Shown here: in pieces, positions 9,952-18,946 of the stretch
Layout of the letters: every line of letters starts with the position of its first letter
How positions within the stretch are numbered: position 1 is the stretch's first letter
Translations under genes and position numbers: made by a program
The notes under the pieces: generated by a model
Told to the model about the DNA's origin: nothing
What the model saw: the letters and a program-made list of their open reading frames with translations, nothing else
Database searches by the model: none
From: Pseudomonas helleri
Lineage (GTDB): Bacteria > Pseudomonadota > Gammaproteobacteria > Pseudomonadales > Pseudomonadaceae
Direction of reading: 5' to 3'
Assembly (NCBI RefSeq): GCF_009600315.1
Contig: NZ_WIWC01000003.1
Coordinates: 62,001-126,000 of the forward strand
DNA: 64,000 nucleotides

Positions 9952-11538
9952 ATGAGTGCGGCTATCGACGATCACACAGCGGTTGACCACGCCCACGGCC
10001 CGGCAAAAGGCCTTATGCGCTGGGTTCTGACCACCAATCACAAAGACATCGGCACGTTGTACCTGTGGTTTAGCTTCTGCATGTTTTTGCTGGGTGGTTC
10101 ATTTGCCATGGTGATTCGTGCCGAACTGTTCCAGCCAGGTTTACAGATTGTCGAACCGGCCTTCTTCAATCAGATGACCACCATGCACGGTCTGATCATG
10201 GTGTTTGGCGCCGTGATGCCGGCGTTTGTCGGGCTGGCAAACTGGATGATCCCGTTGATGATCGGCGCACCCGACATGGCCCTGCCAAGGATGAACAACT
10301 TCAGCTTTTGGCTGCTGCCAGCGGCTTTTTTAATGCTGATTTCGACGCTCTTCATGGCCGGAGGCGGGCCGAACTTTGGCTGGACGTTCTATGCGCCTTT
10401 ATCCACCACTTACGCACCCGAAAGCGTGACTTACTTTATTTTTGCAATCCATTTGATGGGTATTAGTTCAATCATGGGCGCGATCAACGTCATTGCGACC
10501 ATCCTCAACCTGCGCGCCCCCGGCATGACGCTGATGAAAATGCCGCTGTTCGTCTGGACATGGCTGATCACCGCCTTCTTGCTGATTGCCGTGATGCCTG
10601 TGCTGGCTGGCGTAGTGACCATGATGTTGATGGACATTCACTTCGGCACCAGCTTCTTCAGTGCCGCGGGTGGCGGTGACCCGGTGTTGTTCCAGCATGT
10701 GTTCTGGTTTTTTGGTCATCCCGAGGTGTACATCATGATCCTGCCGGCGTTCGGGGCCATTAGCGCGATCATTCCAACCTTCTCGCGCAAACCGCTGTTC
10801 GGTTACACCTCGATGGTCTATGCCACGGCGAGCATTGCCTTTCTGTCGTTTATCGTTTGGGCTCACCATATGTTTGTGGTGGGCATACCACTCGTGGGTG
10901 AGCTGTTCTTTATGTACGCCACCCTGCTGATCGCGGTGCCCACCGGGGTCAAGGTGTTCAACTGGGTCAGCACCATGTGGCAAGGCTCGCTGACGTTCGA
11001 AACACCGATGCTGTTCGCGGTGGCCTTTGTGATTTTATTCACCATTGGCGGTTTTTCCGGGTTGATGCTGGCCATCGCTCCTGCCGATTTTCAGTACCAC
11101 GACACCTACTTCGTGGTGGCGCATTTCCACTACGTACTGGTACCCGGCGCCATCTTCGGAATCTTCGCCTCAACCTACTACTGGCTGCCGAAATGGACGG
11201 GCCACATGTATGACGAAACCTTGGGCAAGCTGCATTTCTGGCTGTCGTTTGTGGGCATGAACCTGACCTTCTTCCCGATGCATTTTGTTGGACTGGCGGG
11301 TATGCCGCGCAGGGTTCCGGACTACAACCTGCAATTTGCCGACTTCAATATGGTGTCGTCGATTGGTGGATTTATGTTTGGCGCGACGCAGCTGTTATTC
11401 CTGTTTATCGTCATCAAATGCATTCGCGGAGGCCCAAAAGCGCCCGCCAAGCCTTGGGACGGCGCTGAAGGCCTGGAGTGGAGCGTGCCGTCGCCCGCGC
11501 CTTATCACACCTTTACAACACCACCCCGGATTGATTGA
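9952..11538 (+). CDS. coxA: Cytochrome c oxidase subunit I
   Basis: 528 residues from the ATG at 9952, which has AGGAG close upstream; the longer frame from 9871 overlaps coxB and is rejected. Twelve membrane helices carry the binuclear centre: WFFGHPEVYI with the CuB histidine and cross-linked tyrosine, WAHHMF with the two further CuB histidines, and HDTYFVVAHFHYVL with the heme a3 and heme a ligands. The start MRWVLTTNHKDIGTLY is typical of aa3-type subunit I. It reduces O2 to water and pumps protons in the inner membrane. Downstream, a repeat array rather than a short spacer separates it from ctaG. Confidence 0.97.
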   Translation: MSAAIDDHTAVDHAHGPAKGLMRWVLTTNHKDIGTLYLWFSFCMFLLGGSFAMVIRAELFQPGLQIVEPAFFNQMTTMHGLIMVFGAVMPAFVGLANWMIPLMIGAPDMALPRMNNFSFWLLPAAFLMLISTLFMAGGGPNFGWTFYAPLSTTYAPESVTYFIFAIHLMGISSIMGAINVIATILNLRAPGMTLMKMPLFVWTWLITAFLLIAVMPVLAGVVTMMLMDIHFGTSFFSAAGGGDPVLFQHVFWFFGHPEVYIMILPAFGAISAIIPTFSRKPLFGYTSMVYATASIAFLSFIVWAHHMFVVGIPLVGELFFMYATLLIAVPTGVKVFNWVSTMWQGSLTFETPMLFAVAFVILFTIGGFSGLMLAIAPADFQYHDTYFVVAHFHYVLVPGAIFGIFASTYYWLPKWTGHMYDETLGKLHFWLSFVGMNLTFFPMHFVGLAGMPRRVPDYNLQFADFNMVSSIGGFMFGATQLLFLFIVIKCIRGGPKAPAKPWDGAEGLEWSVPSPAPYHTFTTPPRID

Positions 11539-11549
11539 GCGCTTGGCTT

Positions 11550-11859
11550 AAAAGCCCCTCACCCTAGCCCTCTCCCGGAGGGAGAGGGGACTAAAAGCAA
11601 AGCAGATTCGCGCAATGTCACAGATCAAGCTCCCTCTCCCTCCGGGAGAGAGGACTGAAAGCAAGGCAGATTTGCGCAGCGTCACAGATCAAGCTCCCTC
11701 TCCCTCCGGGAGAGGGGACTGAAAGCAAGGCAGATTTGCGCACCGCCACAGATCAAGCCTCTCTCCCTACGAGAGGTGATTGAAAGCAAAGCGGATTTGC
11801 GCAGCGCCACAGTTCAAGCTCCCTCTCCCTCTGGGAGAGGGTTGGGGTGAGGGGCTTTT
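11550..11859. repeat. Tandem hairpin repeat array inside the cox operon
   Basis: The 331-bp gap between coxA and ctaG contains no gene but is filled by about four copies of a 62-64 bp unit. Each unit has a C/G hairpin (CCCTCTCCCTCCGGGAGAGGG or a variant), then a conserved linker (GACTGAAAGCAAGGCAGATT...TCACAGATCAAGCT). The copies begin near 11567, 11632, 11696 and 11759, with a final hairpin at 11821. The whole array is bounded by a 27-bp inverted repeat, 11550-11576 and 11833-11859, matching at 25 of 27 positions. A related single hairpin lies at 45722-45742. The linkers are conserved between copies, so it is not a CRISPR array. Confidence 0.85.
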
Positions 11860-11869
11860 GGAGAAGACC

Positions 11870-12394
11870 ATGAACACGTCAACGCCGATCAAACGCCTGG
11901 TTTTACGTCTGTCACTCATGGTGGTGGTGATGTTTGCTTTTGGCTTTGCATTGGTGCCCATCTACGACGTGATGTGCCGGGCCTTCGGCATTAATGGCAA
12001 AACCGCTGGCCAATATGAAGGTGAGCAAACAGTTGATCCAAGTCGTCAGGTGCGGGTGCAATTTTTAACCACCAATAATCTCAACATGGTGTGGGAGTTC
12101 TACCCCAAGAACGATCAATTAGTAACCAACCCCGGCGCGGTCAACGAGATGATCTTTGTCGCCTTCAACCCCTCCGACCAGCCGATGAAAGCTCAGGCGG
12201 TGCCCAGCATCTCGCCTGCTGAAGCCGCCCAATATTTTCACAAGACCGAATGCTTCTGCTTTACCCAGCAAACACTGCAACCGGGCGAGCGGATCGAAAT
12301 GCCCGTGCGTTTTATTGTCGACCGCAACATGCCCAAGGAAGTGAAACACCTGACGCTGGCTTACACGCTGTTTGATATCACCGCTGCCCGATAG
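11870..12394 (+). CDS. ctaG: Cytochrome c oxidase assembly protein CtaG/Cox11
   Basis: 174 residues from the ATG at 11870, 7 bases after GGAGAAG. One N-terminal membrane helix (about 9-31) includes the conserved YDVMCRAFGING segment; the periplasmic domain carries the copper-binding KTECFCFTQQ motif, and the QVRVQF strand and FNPSDQP segments of Cox11. It delivers copper to the CuB site of subunit I. Its usual position is directly after coxA; here the repeat array lies between them, so its expression may differ from coxBA. The next gene, coxC, follows after 11 bp. Confidence 0.95.
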   Translation: MNTSTPIKRLVLRLSLMVVVMFAFGFALVPIYDVMCRAFGINGKTAGQYEGEQTVDPSRQVRVQFLTTNNLNMVWEFYPKNDQLVTNPGAVNEMIFVAFNPSDQPMKAQAVPSISPAEAAQYFHKTECFCFTQQTLQPGERIEMPVRFIVDRNMPKEVKHLTLAYTLFDITAAR

Positions 12395-12405
12395 GAGAAC
12401 GCGCC

Positions 12406-13293
12406 ATGGCAAGTCACGATCACTACTACGTGCCGCCCCAAAGCAAGTGGCCCATCATCGCCACGCTGGGGTTGTTGGTAACGGTGTATGGCCTGGCGAC
12501 CTGGTTTAATGACCTGAAGGCGGCCCGACCAGAGTCCCACGGTCCATTGCTGTTTTTTATCGGCGGCCTGATGGTGGCCTTCATGTTGTTTGGCTGGTTT
12601 GGCGCGGTGGTTAAAGAGAGCCGCGCCGGACTTTACAGCGCGCAGCTGGATCGCTCGTTTCGATGGGGCATGACCTGGTTTATCTTTTCCGAAGTGATGT
12701 TCTTTGTGGCGTTCTTCGGCGCGCTGTTTTATGTGCGGCATTTTTCCGGCCCTTGGCTGGGGGGCGAGGGCAGCAAAGGGGTGGCGCATATCCTCTGGCC
12801 AGATTTTCAATTCACCTGGCCGCTGCTGCATACCCCAGACCCTGCGCTTTATCCCCCGCCTAAAGGCACGATCAGCCCGTGGGGACTGCCGTTACTCAAT
12901 ACCGTATTGCTGGTCACTTCCAGTATCACCCTCACGCTGGCGCATCACGCCCTGAACAAAGGTCATCGCGAAAAGCTGAAATTCTGGCTCGGCGTGACAG
13001 TGTTGCTGGGTATCGGCTTTTTGGGGTTCCAGGCTGAGGAATATCTACATGCTTACAAAGAACTGGGGCTGACGCTGGGCTCCGGTGTTTATGGCGCCAC
13101 CTTCTTCATGCTCACCGGCTTTCACGGTGCTCACGTCACCATCGGTGCCCTGATTTTACTGGTGATGCTGATTCGCATCGCCCGCGGGCATTTCAATGCC
13201 GAGCACCAGTTCGGGTTTCAGGCGGCGACTTGGTATTGGCATTTTGTAGACGTGGTGTGGCTCGGCTTGTTTCTGTTCGTTTATGTGCTGTGA
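12406..13293 (+). CDS. coxC: Cytochrome c oxidase subunit III
   Basis: 295 residues with seven predicted membrane helices. Family landmarks include the N-terminal HYYVPPQSKWP, FRWGMTWFIFSEVMFFVAFFGALFY, the loop with WPLLHTPDPALYPPP, ITLTLAHHAL, GFQAEEY, and the C-terminal FHGAHVTIGAL and WYWHFVDVVWLGLF. Subunit III stabilises proton pumping and O2 access in the membrane. GGAG precedes the ATG. In PAO1 I recall a small membrane protein gene (PA0109) between this gene and the SURF1 gene; here only 12 bp separate them. Confidence 0.96.
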   Translation: MASHDHYYVPPQSKWPIIATLGLLVTVYGLATWFNDLKAARPESHGPLLFFIGGLMVAFMLFGWFGAVVKESRAGLYSAQLDRSFRWGMTWFIFSEVMFFVAFFGALFYVRHFSGPWLGGEGSKGVAHILWPDFQFTWPLLHTPDPALYPPPKGTISPWGLPLLNTVLLVTSSITLTLAHHALNKGHREKLKFWLGVTVLLGIGFLGFQAEEYLHAYKELGLTLGSGVYGATFFMLTGFHGAHVTIGALILLVMLIRIARGHFNAEHQFGFQAATWYWHFVDVVWLGLFLFVYVL

Positions 13294-13305
13294 GTCGGGG
13301 TGCCC

Positions 13306-14043
13306 ATGTCGCGTTCTCGCCCCGGAATAATGCCAACGCTGGTGGTTATGGCGTTGCTGCCTGTGTTGGTGTCACTGGGCTTTTGGCAGCTAAGCCGGGC
13401 GGAGCAAAAACGCGTGCTGTTAACCCGCTATGCCGAACGCCAGCAGGCCGCACCGCTGACAGTGAATCAACTAATAGCCACCGCTGAACCGGTGTTTCGA
13501 CGTGTGCAGCTACGCGGGCATCTCGACGCCGAGCACAGCCTGTTGTTGGACAACCGGATTCGCGACGGGCAGCCCGGTGTCGAGCTGCTGCAACCGTTTC
13601 AGGATCAAGCCAGTGGTCAGTGGGTACTGCTCAATCGCGGCTGGCTGCCGTGGCCCAATCGCCGAACGCCTCCCGTATTTAGCACGCCGCAAAATATTCT
13701 GGATGTTCTGGGCTGGGTGTATGAATCGCCAGGTGCGGTGTTCCAGTTACAGGCTGATCCGTTGGCCGCACCTTGGCCGCGTCTCATCACGGCGGTAGCG
13801 CCCGCTGCACTCTGGGCCGAACTGGGCCGCGAAGGCTTTGCCGATGAAGTGCGTATCGCGCCGGGTGCCGCCGCTTATCTAGCCGACTGGCCTTTGTTAT
13901 CCACAGGCATGGGCCCGGAAAAACACACCGCCTATGCCGTGCAATGGTTCGCGATGGCGCTGGCGTTGCTGGGACTTTATGGGTATTTCGGTTGGTATCA
14001 CGCGCAGGAGAAAGCTCATGGCAAGCGTCATCAATCGCTCTGA
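13306..14043 (+). CDS. SURF1-family oxidase biogenesis protein
   Basis: 245 residues from the ATG at 13306; an in-frame GTG at 13300 is an alternative. The SURF1 topology is clear: one membrane helix near the N terminus (PTLVVMALLPVLVSLGFWQL), a periplasmic beta domain (VQLRGHLDAEHSLLLDNRIRDGQPGVELLQPF; VLLNRGWLPW), and a C-terminal helix preceded by KHTAYAVQWFAMALALLGLYGYFGWY. SURF1 proteins bind heme a and help insert it in subunit I. The start of the next gene overlaps its last 26 bases. Confidence 0.92.
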   Translation: MSRSRPGIMPTLVVMALLPVLVSLGFWQLSRAEQKRVLLTRYAERQQAAPLTVNQLIATAEPVFRRVQLRGHLDAEHSLLLDNRIRDGQPGVELLQPFQDQASGQWVLLNRGWLPWPNRRTPPVFSTPQNILDVLGWVYESPGAVFQLQADPLAAPWPRLITAVAPAALWAELGREGFADEVRIAPGAAAYLADWPLLSTGMGPEKHTAYAVQWFAMALALLGLYGYFGWYHAQEKAHGKRHQSL

Positions 14044-14611
14044 TACCCCTCGCTCGCCCGATCCGGCCATACGGCGGCGCGGACGTTTGCAACTGCTCCT
14101 GATTCTGCTGCTCACCCTTGGCCCGATGGCGCTGGCCACGAGCATGTACACGCTCAAATTCTGGGTACCTGAAAGCCGCAACTATCACGGCGAAATGATT
14201 GGCAACGGGCAAGGCCGCGCAGCGTTGGGCGTCAGCAGCGATGAACAGCGTTGGCAGTTGCTGGTGACCGCCCCGAACGGGTGTGACGGAGATTGTCAGC
14301 AGTTAGTCTATTTGGCCCGCCAGCTTCAAATTGGCTTGGGCCGCGATGCCTCACGAGCGACCCACGCGCTGGCGGTGGGGCAGCCGGTAGACACGGCCTA
14401 TGCCACCCGGTTGCAACGTGAATACCCGCAACTACAGCGCTACACCCTGAACGTGCCGACTTATACACAGGGCGCAGAAGGCAATGGCGCAGCGCAACTG
14501 TGGATCGTTGATCCGCACGGCAACCTGGTGTTGCGCTACGACCCGCAGGTCAAAGGAAAAGACGTGCTCACTGACCTGCGCCACCTGCTCAAGCTGTCCA
14601 ATATCGGATAG
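14018..14611 (+). CDS. Membrane-anchored protein of the cox operon, unknown role
   Basis: 197 residues; ATG at 14018 with AGGAG, overlapping the SURF1 gene by 26 bases. One membrane helix (about residues 24-44, LQLLLILLLTLGPMALATSMY) follows a basic cytosolic leader; the rest is periplasmic and contains PNGCDGDCQQLVYLARQLQIGLG, with a CDGDC pair reminiscent of the CxxxC copper motif of SCO proteins, and a C-terminal part resembling a thioredoxin fold (LWIVDPHGNLVLRYDP). This suggests a degenerate SCO/thioredoxin-like assembly factor, but this is inference. A gene at this position (PA0111) is conserved in Pseudomonas cox operons. Confidence 0.85.
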   Translation: MASVINRSDTPRSPDPAIRRRGRLQLLLILLLTLGPMALATSMYTLKFWVPESRNYHGEMIGNGQGRAALGVSSDEQRWQLLVTAPNGCDGDCQQLVYLARQLQIGLGRDASRATHALAVGQPVDTAYATRLQREYPQLQRYTLNVPTYTQGAEGNGAAQLWIVDPHGNLVLRYDPQVKGKDVLTDLRHLLKLSNIG

Positions 14612-14623
14612 GGAGGCCATGTC

Positions 14624-15640
14624 ATGGCCAAAGCCGGATTTCGCCTTGCCCTCTTGGCCACTTTACTGGCCCTGATGGTCGTGTTGCTCGGGGCCTACAC
14701 CCGACTGACCCATTCAGGCTTGGGTTGTCCGGATTGGCCGGGCTGTTACGGATTTATCAGCGTGCCCAGCACAGACGCGCAATTGGCCCATGCCGAACTG
14801 CACTTTCCCGAGACGCCGGTTGAGGCGGCAAAAGGGTGGAGCGAGATGGTCCATCGCTATTTTGCCGGCACCCTCGGATGCTTGATCCTGTTATTGACAG
14901 CACCGGCCTGGAAGCAGCGAAAACTGCCCGATCAGCCGCTCAAACTGCCGTTGTTTATTTTGCTGGTGGTGATCATTCAAGCAGCCTTTGGCATGTGGAC
15001 CGTGACCCTGAAATTGTGGCCGCAGGTGGTCACTGCGCATTTGATGGGAGGCTTTGCGACCCTGAGCCTGCTGTTTTTGCTGACCCTGCGTTTGTCCGGG
15101 TCGCTGCCAGCTCTGGCCATACCACGACGCTTGCAGCGCTGGGCCACGGCGGGACTGGTGCTGGTCATCATGCAAATTGCGCTGGGTGGCTGGGTCAGTT
15201 CCAACTATGCCGCCGTGGCTTGTGTCGATCTCCCAACATGTCATGGACAGTGGTGGCCGGCCGCCGATTTCACCAATGGCTTTCATTTGACCCAACACAT
15301 CGGCCCCAATTATCTGGGCGGCCAACTGGACAGCGAAGCACGCACTGCCATTCACCTCGCTCACCGACTCGGGGCGGTGCTGCTGACGCTGGTATTGGTA
15401 GGGTTGGCCTGGCAACTGCGCAGAGTCGGCATGCCTAAACTGGCAGGTCTCGTGCTGCTGGTGCTGGCCGCCCAAATAAGCCTGGGGTTGAGCAATGTAC
15501 TGTTCGGCCTGCCTTTGGCCTTGGCGGTGGCACACAACGCAGGTGGAGCCGCCTTGTTGCTCACACTGGTGCTGGTCAACTACCACGCACGCACGGCTTT
15601 GGTCCGAGTCAGGGGCGGACACTTTCTGCAATGGGCGTAG
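14624..15640 (+). CDS. ctaA: Heme A synthase (COX15/CtaA)
   Basis: 338 residues, eight predicted membrane helices in two four-helix halves. The family signature TRLTHSGLGCPDWPGCYG is near residue 26, and the histidines of the heme sites appear in MVHRYFAG, TAHLMGG, LTQHIGPNYLGG, IHLAHRLGA and AVAHNAGGA. It oxidises the C8 methyl of heme O to the formyl of heme A, which the aa3 oxidase needs. In other Pseudomonas cox operons the heme O synthase gene cyoE/ctaB follows directly; here the next gene is the SCO gene 47 bp later, so heme O must come from elsewhere. Confidence 0.95.
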   Translation: MAKAGFRLALLATLLALMVVLLGAYTRLTHSGLGCPDWPGCYGFISVPSTDAQLAHAELHFPETPVEAAKGWSEMVHRYFAGTLGCLILLLTAPAWKQRKLPDQPLKLPLFILLVVIIQAAFGMWTVTLKLWPQVVTAHLMGGFATLSLLFLLTLRLSGSLPALAIPRRLQRWATAGLVLVIMQIALGGWVSSNYAAVACVDLPTCHGQWWPAADFTNGFHLTQHIGPNYLGGQLDSEARTAIHLAHRLGAVLLTLVLVGLAWQLRRVGMPKLAGLVLLVLAAQISLGLSNVLFGLPLALAVAHNAGGAALLLTLVLVNYHARTALVRVRGGHFLQWA

Positions 15641-15687
15641 GTGTTGTACCGTTGCGCTTAATTGATGACTACCCAGTGTTGAACCTT

Positions 15688-16323
15688 ATGACTAAAACGC
15701 AGAAAACTGTCTATATCCTCGTCGCGTTGGTGGCATTGGTCATGGGCCTGACGTTTAACAAAATGATGTCGAATCAACAGCAAGGCGACAACACGTCATT
15801 GATTGATGCCGGAATCATTTTGCTGCCGCAAAGCCGTCATTTGCCGGCTATAGAGATGACTAATCAGGACGGTCAGCCGGTGGCGATAAACGAGCTGAAA
15901 GACAAATGGAGCCTGCTGTTTTTTGGCTATACCTTCTGCCCGGACATCTGTCCGACCACGCTTGCACAGCTGCGCCAGATCAAAAGTGAACTGCCTGAGG
16001 CCGTGCGGGACAAAGTGCAGATTGTGCTGGTCAGCGTCGACCCGAACCGCGATACACCCCAGCAGCTCAAGCAATACCTGGGCTATTTCGATCCGCAATT
16101 TGTGGGCCTGACGCCGGGGTCTATTGAAGAACTGCAAACCGTGGCGAATGCGCTGAGCATTCCGTTTATCCCGGCAGACACCCGCAAACCCGGTTACACC
16201 GTTGATCACAGCGGCAATTTGGCGCTAATAGGGCCGGACGGCACACAGCGAGGGTTTATTCGCGCTCCGCTCAACACCCAGAAAATGGTCGCCCAATTAC
16301 CGGAGTTGGTGAAGCGAAAATAA
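15688..16323 (+). CDS. SCO1/SenC family copper chaperone
   Basis: 211 residues from the ATG at 15688 (MTKTQKTVYILV); a longer frame from 15631 overlaps ctaA and is rejected. An N-terminal membrane helix (8-24) anchors a periplasmic thioredoxin-like domain. Copper ligands are C84 and C88 in YTFCPDICPT and H174 in YTVDHSGNLAL. SCO proteins load copper into the CuA centre of subunit II. It is the last gene of the cox operon and is followed by a REP-like hairpin before the convergent metQ. Confidence 0.95.
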   Translation: MTKTQKTVYILVALVALVMGLTFNKMMSNQQQGDNTSLIDAGIILLPQSRHLPAIEMTNQDGQPVAINELKDKWSLLFFGYTFCPDICPTTLAQLRQIKSELPEAVRDKVQIVLVSVDPNRDTPQQLKQYLGYFDPQFVGLTPGSIEELQTVANALSIPFIPADTRKPGYTVDHSGNLALIGPDGTQRGFIRAPLNTQKMVAQLPELVKRK

Positions 16324-16331
16324 AGGGAGGC

Positions 16332-16399
16332 TGTAGTCGCTACCGCAGGCTGCAATGGATCCGCAGCGGCTCTTCTCGCAGCCTGCGGCAGCGACTACA
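16332..16399. repeat. REP-like inverted repeat between SCO gene and metQ
   Basis: TGTAGTCGCTACCGCAGGCTGC at 16332-16353 is the inverse of 16378-16399 with one mismatch, separated by a 24-base loop. The sequence belongs to the Pseudomonas REP style (GTAG...GC...CGCAGGCTGCG) and sits between two convergent genes, where it may serve as a bidirectional transcript end. Confidence 0.8.
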
Positions 16400-16408
16400 A
16401 AGTTAGGC

Positions 16409-17182
16409 TTAGAACGCCGGAACGATGGCGCCTTTGTACTTCTCATTGATGAACGCTTTCACTTCCGGGCTGTGCAGCGCAGCAGCCAGTTTTTTCATGG
16501 CGTCCGAATCTTTATCGTCCGGGCGAGCCACCAGAATGTTCACGTACGGCGAGTCGCTGCCTTCGATGACCAGTGCGTCTTTTTCCGGGTTCAACTTGGC
16601 TTCCAGCGCGTAGTTGGTGTTGATCAGCGCCAGATCAACTTGAGTCAGTACGCGTGGGATGGTGGCCGCTTCCAGCTCGCGGAATTTCAGGCCTTTAGTG
16701 TTTTCATTGATGTCTTTGACCGTGGACAGAATATTGGTCGAGTCCTTGAGCTTGATCAGGCCGGCTTTGTCCAGCAACAACAAGGCACGACCGCCGTTGG
16801 TGGCGTCGTTCGGGATCACAACCGTGGCGCCGTTTGGCAGTTCGTCCAGCTTCTTGTATTTGCTGGAGTAAGCACCCAGCGGCTCAAGGTGAACGGCTGC
16901 AACGCTGATCAGGTTTGTGCCCTTGGCTTTGTTGAACTCGGTCAGGTACGGCTGGTGCTGGAAGAAGTTAGCGTCCAGGCGCTTTTCGGCCACTTGTACG
17001 TTGGGCTGAATGTAGTCGGTGAAAACCTTGACCTTAAGGTCCACGCCTTCTTTGGCCAACGCGGGTTTCACGAACTCCAGAATTTCAGCGTGAGGCACCG
17101 GCGAGGCGGCCACCGTCAGCGTGTCAGCGGCATGAACTGAAAACGCCGCAACAGCGGCCACAGCAGCAATTAACTTCTTCAT
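16409..17182 (-). CDS. metQ: Methionine ABC transporter, periplasmic binding protein
   Basis: 257 residues with a signal peptide (MKKLIAAVAAVAAFSVHA). There is no lipobox cysteine, so it appears to be a soluble periplasmic protein rather than a lipoprotein as in E. coli. The NlpA/MetQ fold is clear from TVAASPVPHAEILEFVKP, FTDYIQPNVQVAEKRLDANFFQHQPYL, IPNDATNGGRALLLL and the C-terminal INEKYKGAIVPAF. It captures methionine for MetNI. It lies 82 bp downstream of metI in a metN-metI-metQ operon, the PA5503-5505 order of P. aeruginosa. Confidence 0.94.
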   Translation of the reverse strand: MKKLIAAVAAVAAFSVHAADTLTVAASPVPHAEILEFVKPALAKEGVDLKVKVFTDYIQPNVQVAEKRLDANFFQHQPYLTEFNKAKGTNLISVAAVHLEPLGAYSSKYKKLDELPNGATVVIPNDATNGGRALLLLDKAGLIKLKDSTNILSTVKDINENTKGLKFRELEAATIPRVLTQVDLALINTNYALEAKLNPEKDALVIEGSDSPYVNILVARPDDKDSDAMKKLAAALHSPEVKAFINEKYKGAIVPAF

Positions 17183-17264
17183 TCAGCAACTCCTTATGAA
17201 CACCTGATTTCAGGCGCCTGCCAGCACGGAGCTGGCGGTTACGTTTATTAACGAGGGGTCGCGC

Positions 17265-17939
17265 TTATTTGCGCGAAAAGTGCACCACCAGTCGATCGCC
17301 CACTGTTTGCAGAATCTGCACCAGAATCAGCAACAGCACGACCGTGACAATCATGACGTCCGTCTGGAAGCGTTGATAGCCGAAACGGATGGCCAGATCA
17401 CCCAAACCACCTGCACCGACCACGCCCGCCATCGCGGTGTAACCCACCAAGGTAATGGCCGTCACGGTGATTGCCGCATAAATGCCGGGACGCGCTTCAG
17501 GCAACAAAGCACTGGTAATAATCTGACGCGTGCTCGCGCCCATGGCCTGCGTGGCTTCAATGATGCCGCGGTCCACTTCACGCAGCGCCGTCTCGACCAG
17601 ACGGGCGAAGAAAGGCGTCGCACCCACTACCAAGGGTGGAATGGCGCCAGCAACGCCCAGCGAGGTGCCGGTAATCAATACCGTCAGCGGGATCATCACA
17701 ATCAGCAAGATGATGAACGGCAACGATCGCAGAATGTTCACCACCAGCGACAGCACCGAATACACGGCCTTTTGTTCGAACAGTTGGCGCGGGCTGCACA
17801 GAAACAGCAGCACACCCAGCGGAAGACCGAGCAGGATGGTGAACAGCAACGAGCCGCCGAGCATCATCAAGGTATCGCCCGTGGCCAACCAGATTTCCAG
17901 CCAGTCAATATTGGCGAAAAAACTCAATAGGGATTCCAT
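17265..17939 (-). CDS. metI: Methionine ABC transporter permease
   Basis: 224 residues with five or six membrane helices. The permease signature (EAA loop) is present as REVDRGIIEATQAMGASTRQIITSALLPEARPGI, contacting MetN. The fold is MetI-type, from the N-terminal WLEIWLATGDTLMMLGGSLLFTILLGLPLG to the GVVGAGGLGDLAIRFGYQRF motif. Its ATG shares one base with the metN stop (TAATG), so translation is coupled. Inner-membrane channel for methionine uptake. Confidence 0.95.
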   Translation of the reverse strand: MESLLSFFANIDWLEIWLATGDTLMMLGGSLLFTILLGLPLGVLLFLCSPRQLFEQKAVYSVLSLVVNILRSLPFIILLIVMIPLTVLITGTSLGVAGAIPPLVVGATPFFARLVETALREVDRGIIEATQAMGASTRQIITSALLPEARPGIYAAITVTAITLVGYTAMAGVVGAGGLGDLAIRFGYQRFQTDVMIVTVVLLLILVQILQTVGDRLVVHFSRK

Positions 17940-18946
17940 TAGCGCAGCACCTCCATATGAACGTCAGCCGCTGTGAAGCGCGCAAATGCGGCCTCCATGT
18001 CGCCACCGGTGATGGCGAGGGTCAGTTGCCCATAAGGGGTGTCTTTGATGCGGTCGATGCGGCCAGCCAGAATGCTGTAATCCACGCCTGTTTCACGAGC
18101 AATCGTACCCAGCAGCGGTGCGTAGGTGGCTTCGCCCTGGAAAGTAAGGCGTACGATGCGACCCGGTACATGGGCAAAATCGTCGCGCTGCTCACTTTCG
18201 TCGATTTGCTCATCTTCCTGCACAAATCGCTTGGTCGTCGGGTGGGTGGGGTGCAAGAACACTTGCGACACAGGGCCTTGCTCAACGATCACGCCCGCGT
18301 CCATCACCGCCACTTCATCGCACACACGACGGATCACATCCATCTCGTGGGTGATCAGCACAATGGTCAACTTCAGTTCGCGATTGATCTCGGCCAACAG
18401 TTGCAACACAGAGGCCGTGGTTTGCGGGTCGAGGGCACTGGTGGCCTCGTCGCACAGCAACACCTTGGGCTTGGTGGCCAATGCACGGGCAATACCCACG
18501 CGCTGTTTTTGGCCGCCTGACAGCTGCGCCGGGTATTTTTTGGCATGGTCGGACAAACCCACCCGCGCCAGCAACTCAGCCACGCGCGCATCAATGGCGC
18601 TGCGGGACAATTCACCGGCCAGCATCAGTGGCATCGCGACGTTATCCGCCACAGTCTTGGACGCCAGCAGGTTGAAGTGCTGAAAGATCATGCCCACTTG
18701 CTGGCGAAAACGCCGCAGGCCGTTGGCATCCATCGCCGTCACGTCTTCGTTGTCGACAATGATTTGCCCGCCGCTCGGCGTTTCGAGGCGGTTTATCAGA
18801 CGCAGCAGGGTACTTTTACCCGCACCGGAGTGGCCAATCAGGCCAAACACCTGGCCGCTCTCGACACGCAACGTCGTGGAGTGCAGCGCGGGAATGTCCT
18901 TACCGGCGACCCGGTAAGTTTTATGAACGTTATGGAACTCAATCAC
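17939..18946 (-). CDS. metN: Methionine ABC transporter ATP-binding protein
   Basis: 335 residues. Walker [10 protein letters not shown] at 38-46, signature LSGGQKQRV, Walker [14 protein letters not shown], and the H-loop LITHEMDV are all intact. The C-terminal part, about residues 255-335, is the NIL domain that binds methionine and inhibits transport when internal methionine is high (trans-inhibition). First gene of the metNIQ operon; in PAO1 the upstream neighbour is PA5502, whereas here katE has come between. Confidence 0.96.
   Translation of the reverse strand: MIEFHNVHKTYRVAGKDIPALHSTTLRVESGQVFGLIGHSGAGKSTLLRLINRLETPSGGQIIVDNEDVTAMDANGLRRFRQQVGMIFQHFNLLASKTVADNVAMPLMLAGELSRSAIDARVAELLARVGLSDHAKKYPAQLSGGQKQRVGIARALATKPKVLLCDEATSALDPQTTASVLQLLAEINRELKLTIVLITHEMDVIRRVCDEVAVMDAGVIVEQGPVSQVFLHPTHPTTKRFVQEDEQIDESEQRDDFAHVPGRIVRLTFQGEATYAPLLGTIARETGVDYSILAGRIDRIKDTPYGQLTLAITGGDMEAAFARFTAADVHMEVLR

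Noticed and set aside
11550..11859. CRISPR-like array in the cox operon
   Set aside because: Period and palindromes are suggestive, but the segments between hairpins are nearly identical between copies rather than unique spacers, and no cas gene is present.
13897..13905. Perfect DnaA box inside the SURF1 gene
   Set aside because: A single isolated match 40 kb from oriC; one such chance hit per window of this size is not surprising.
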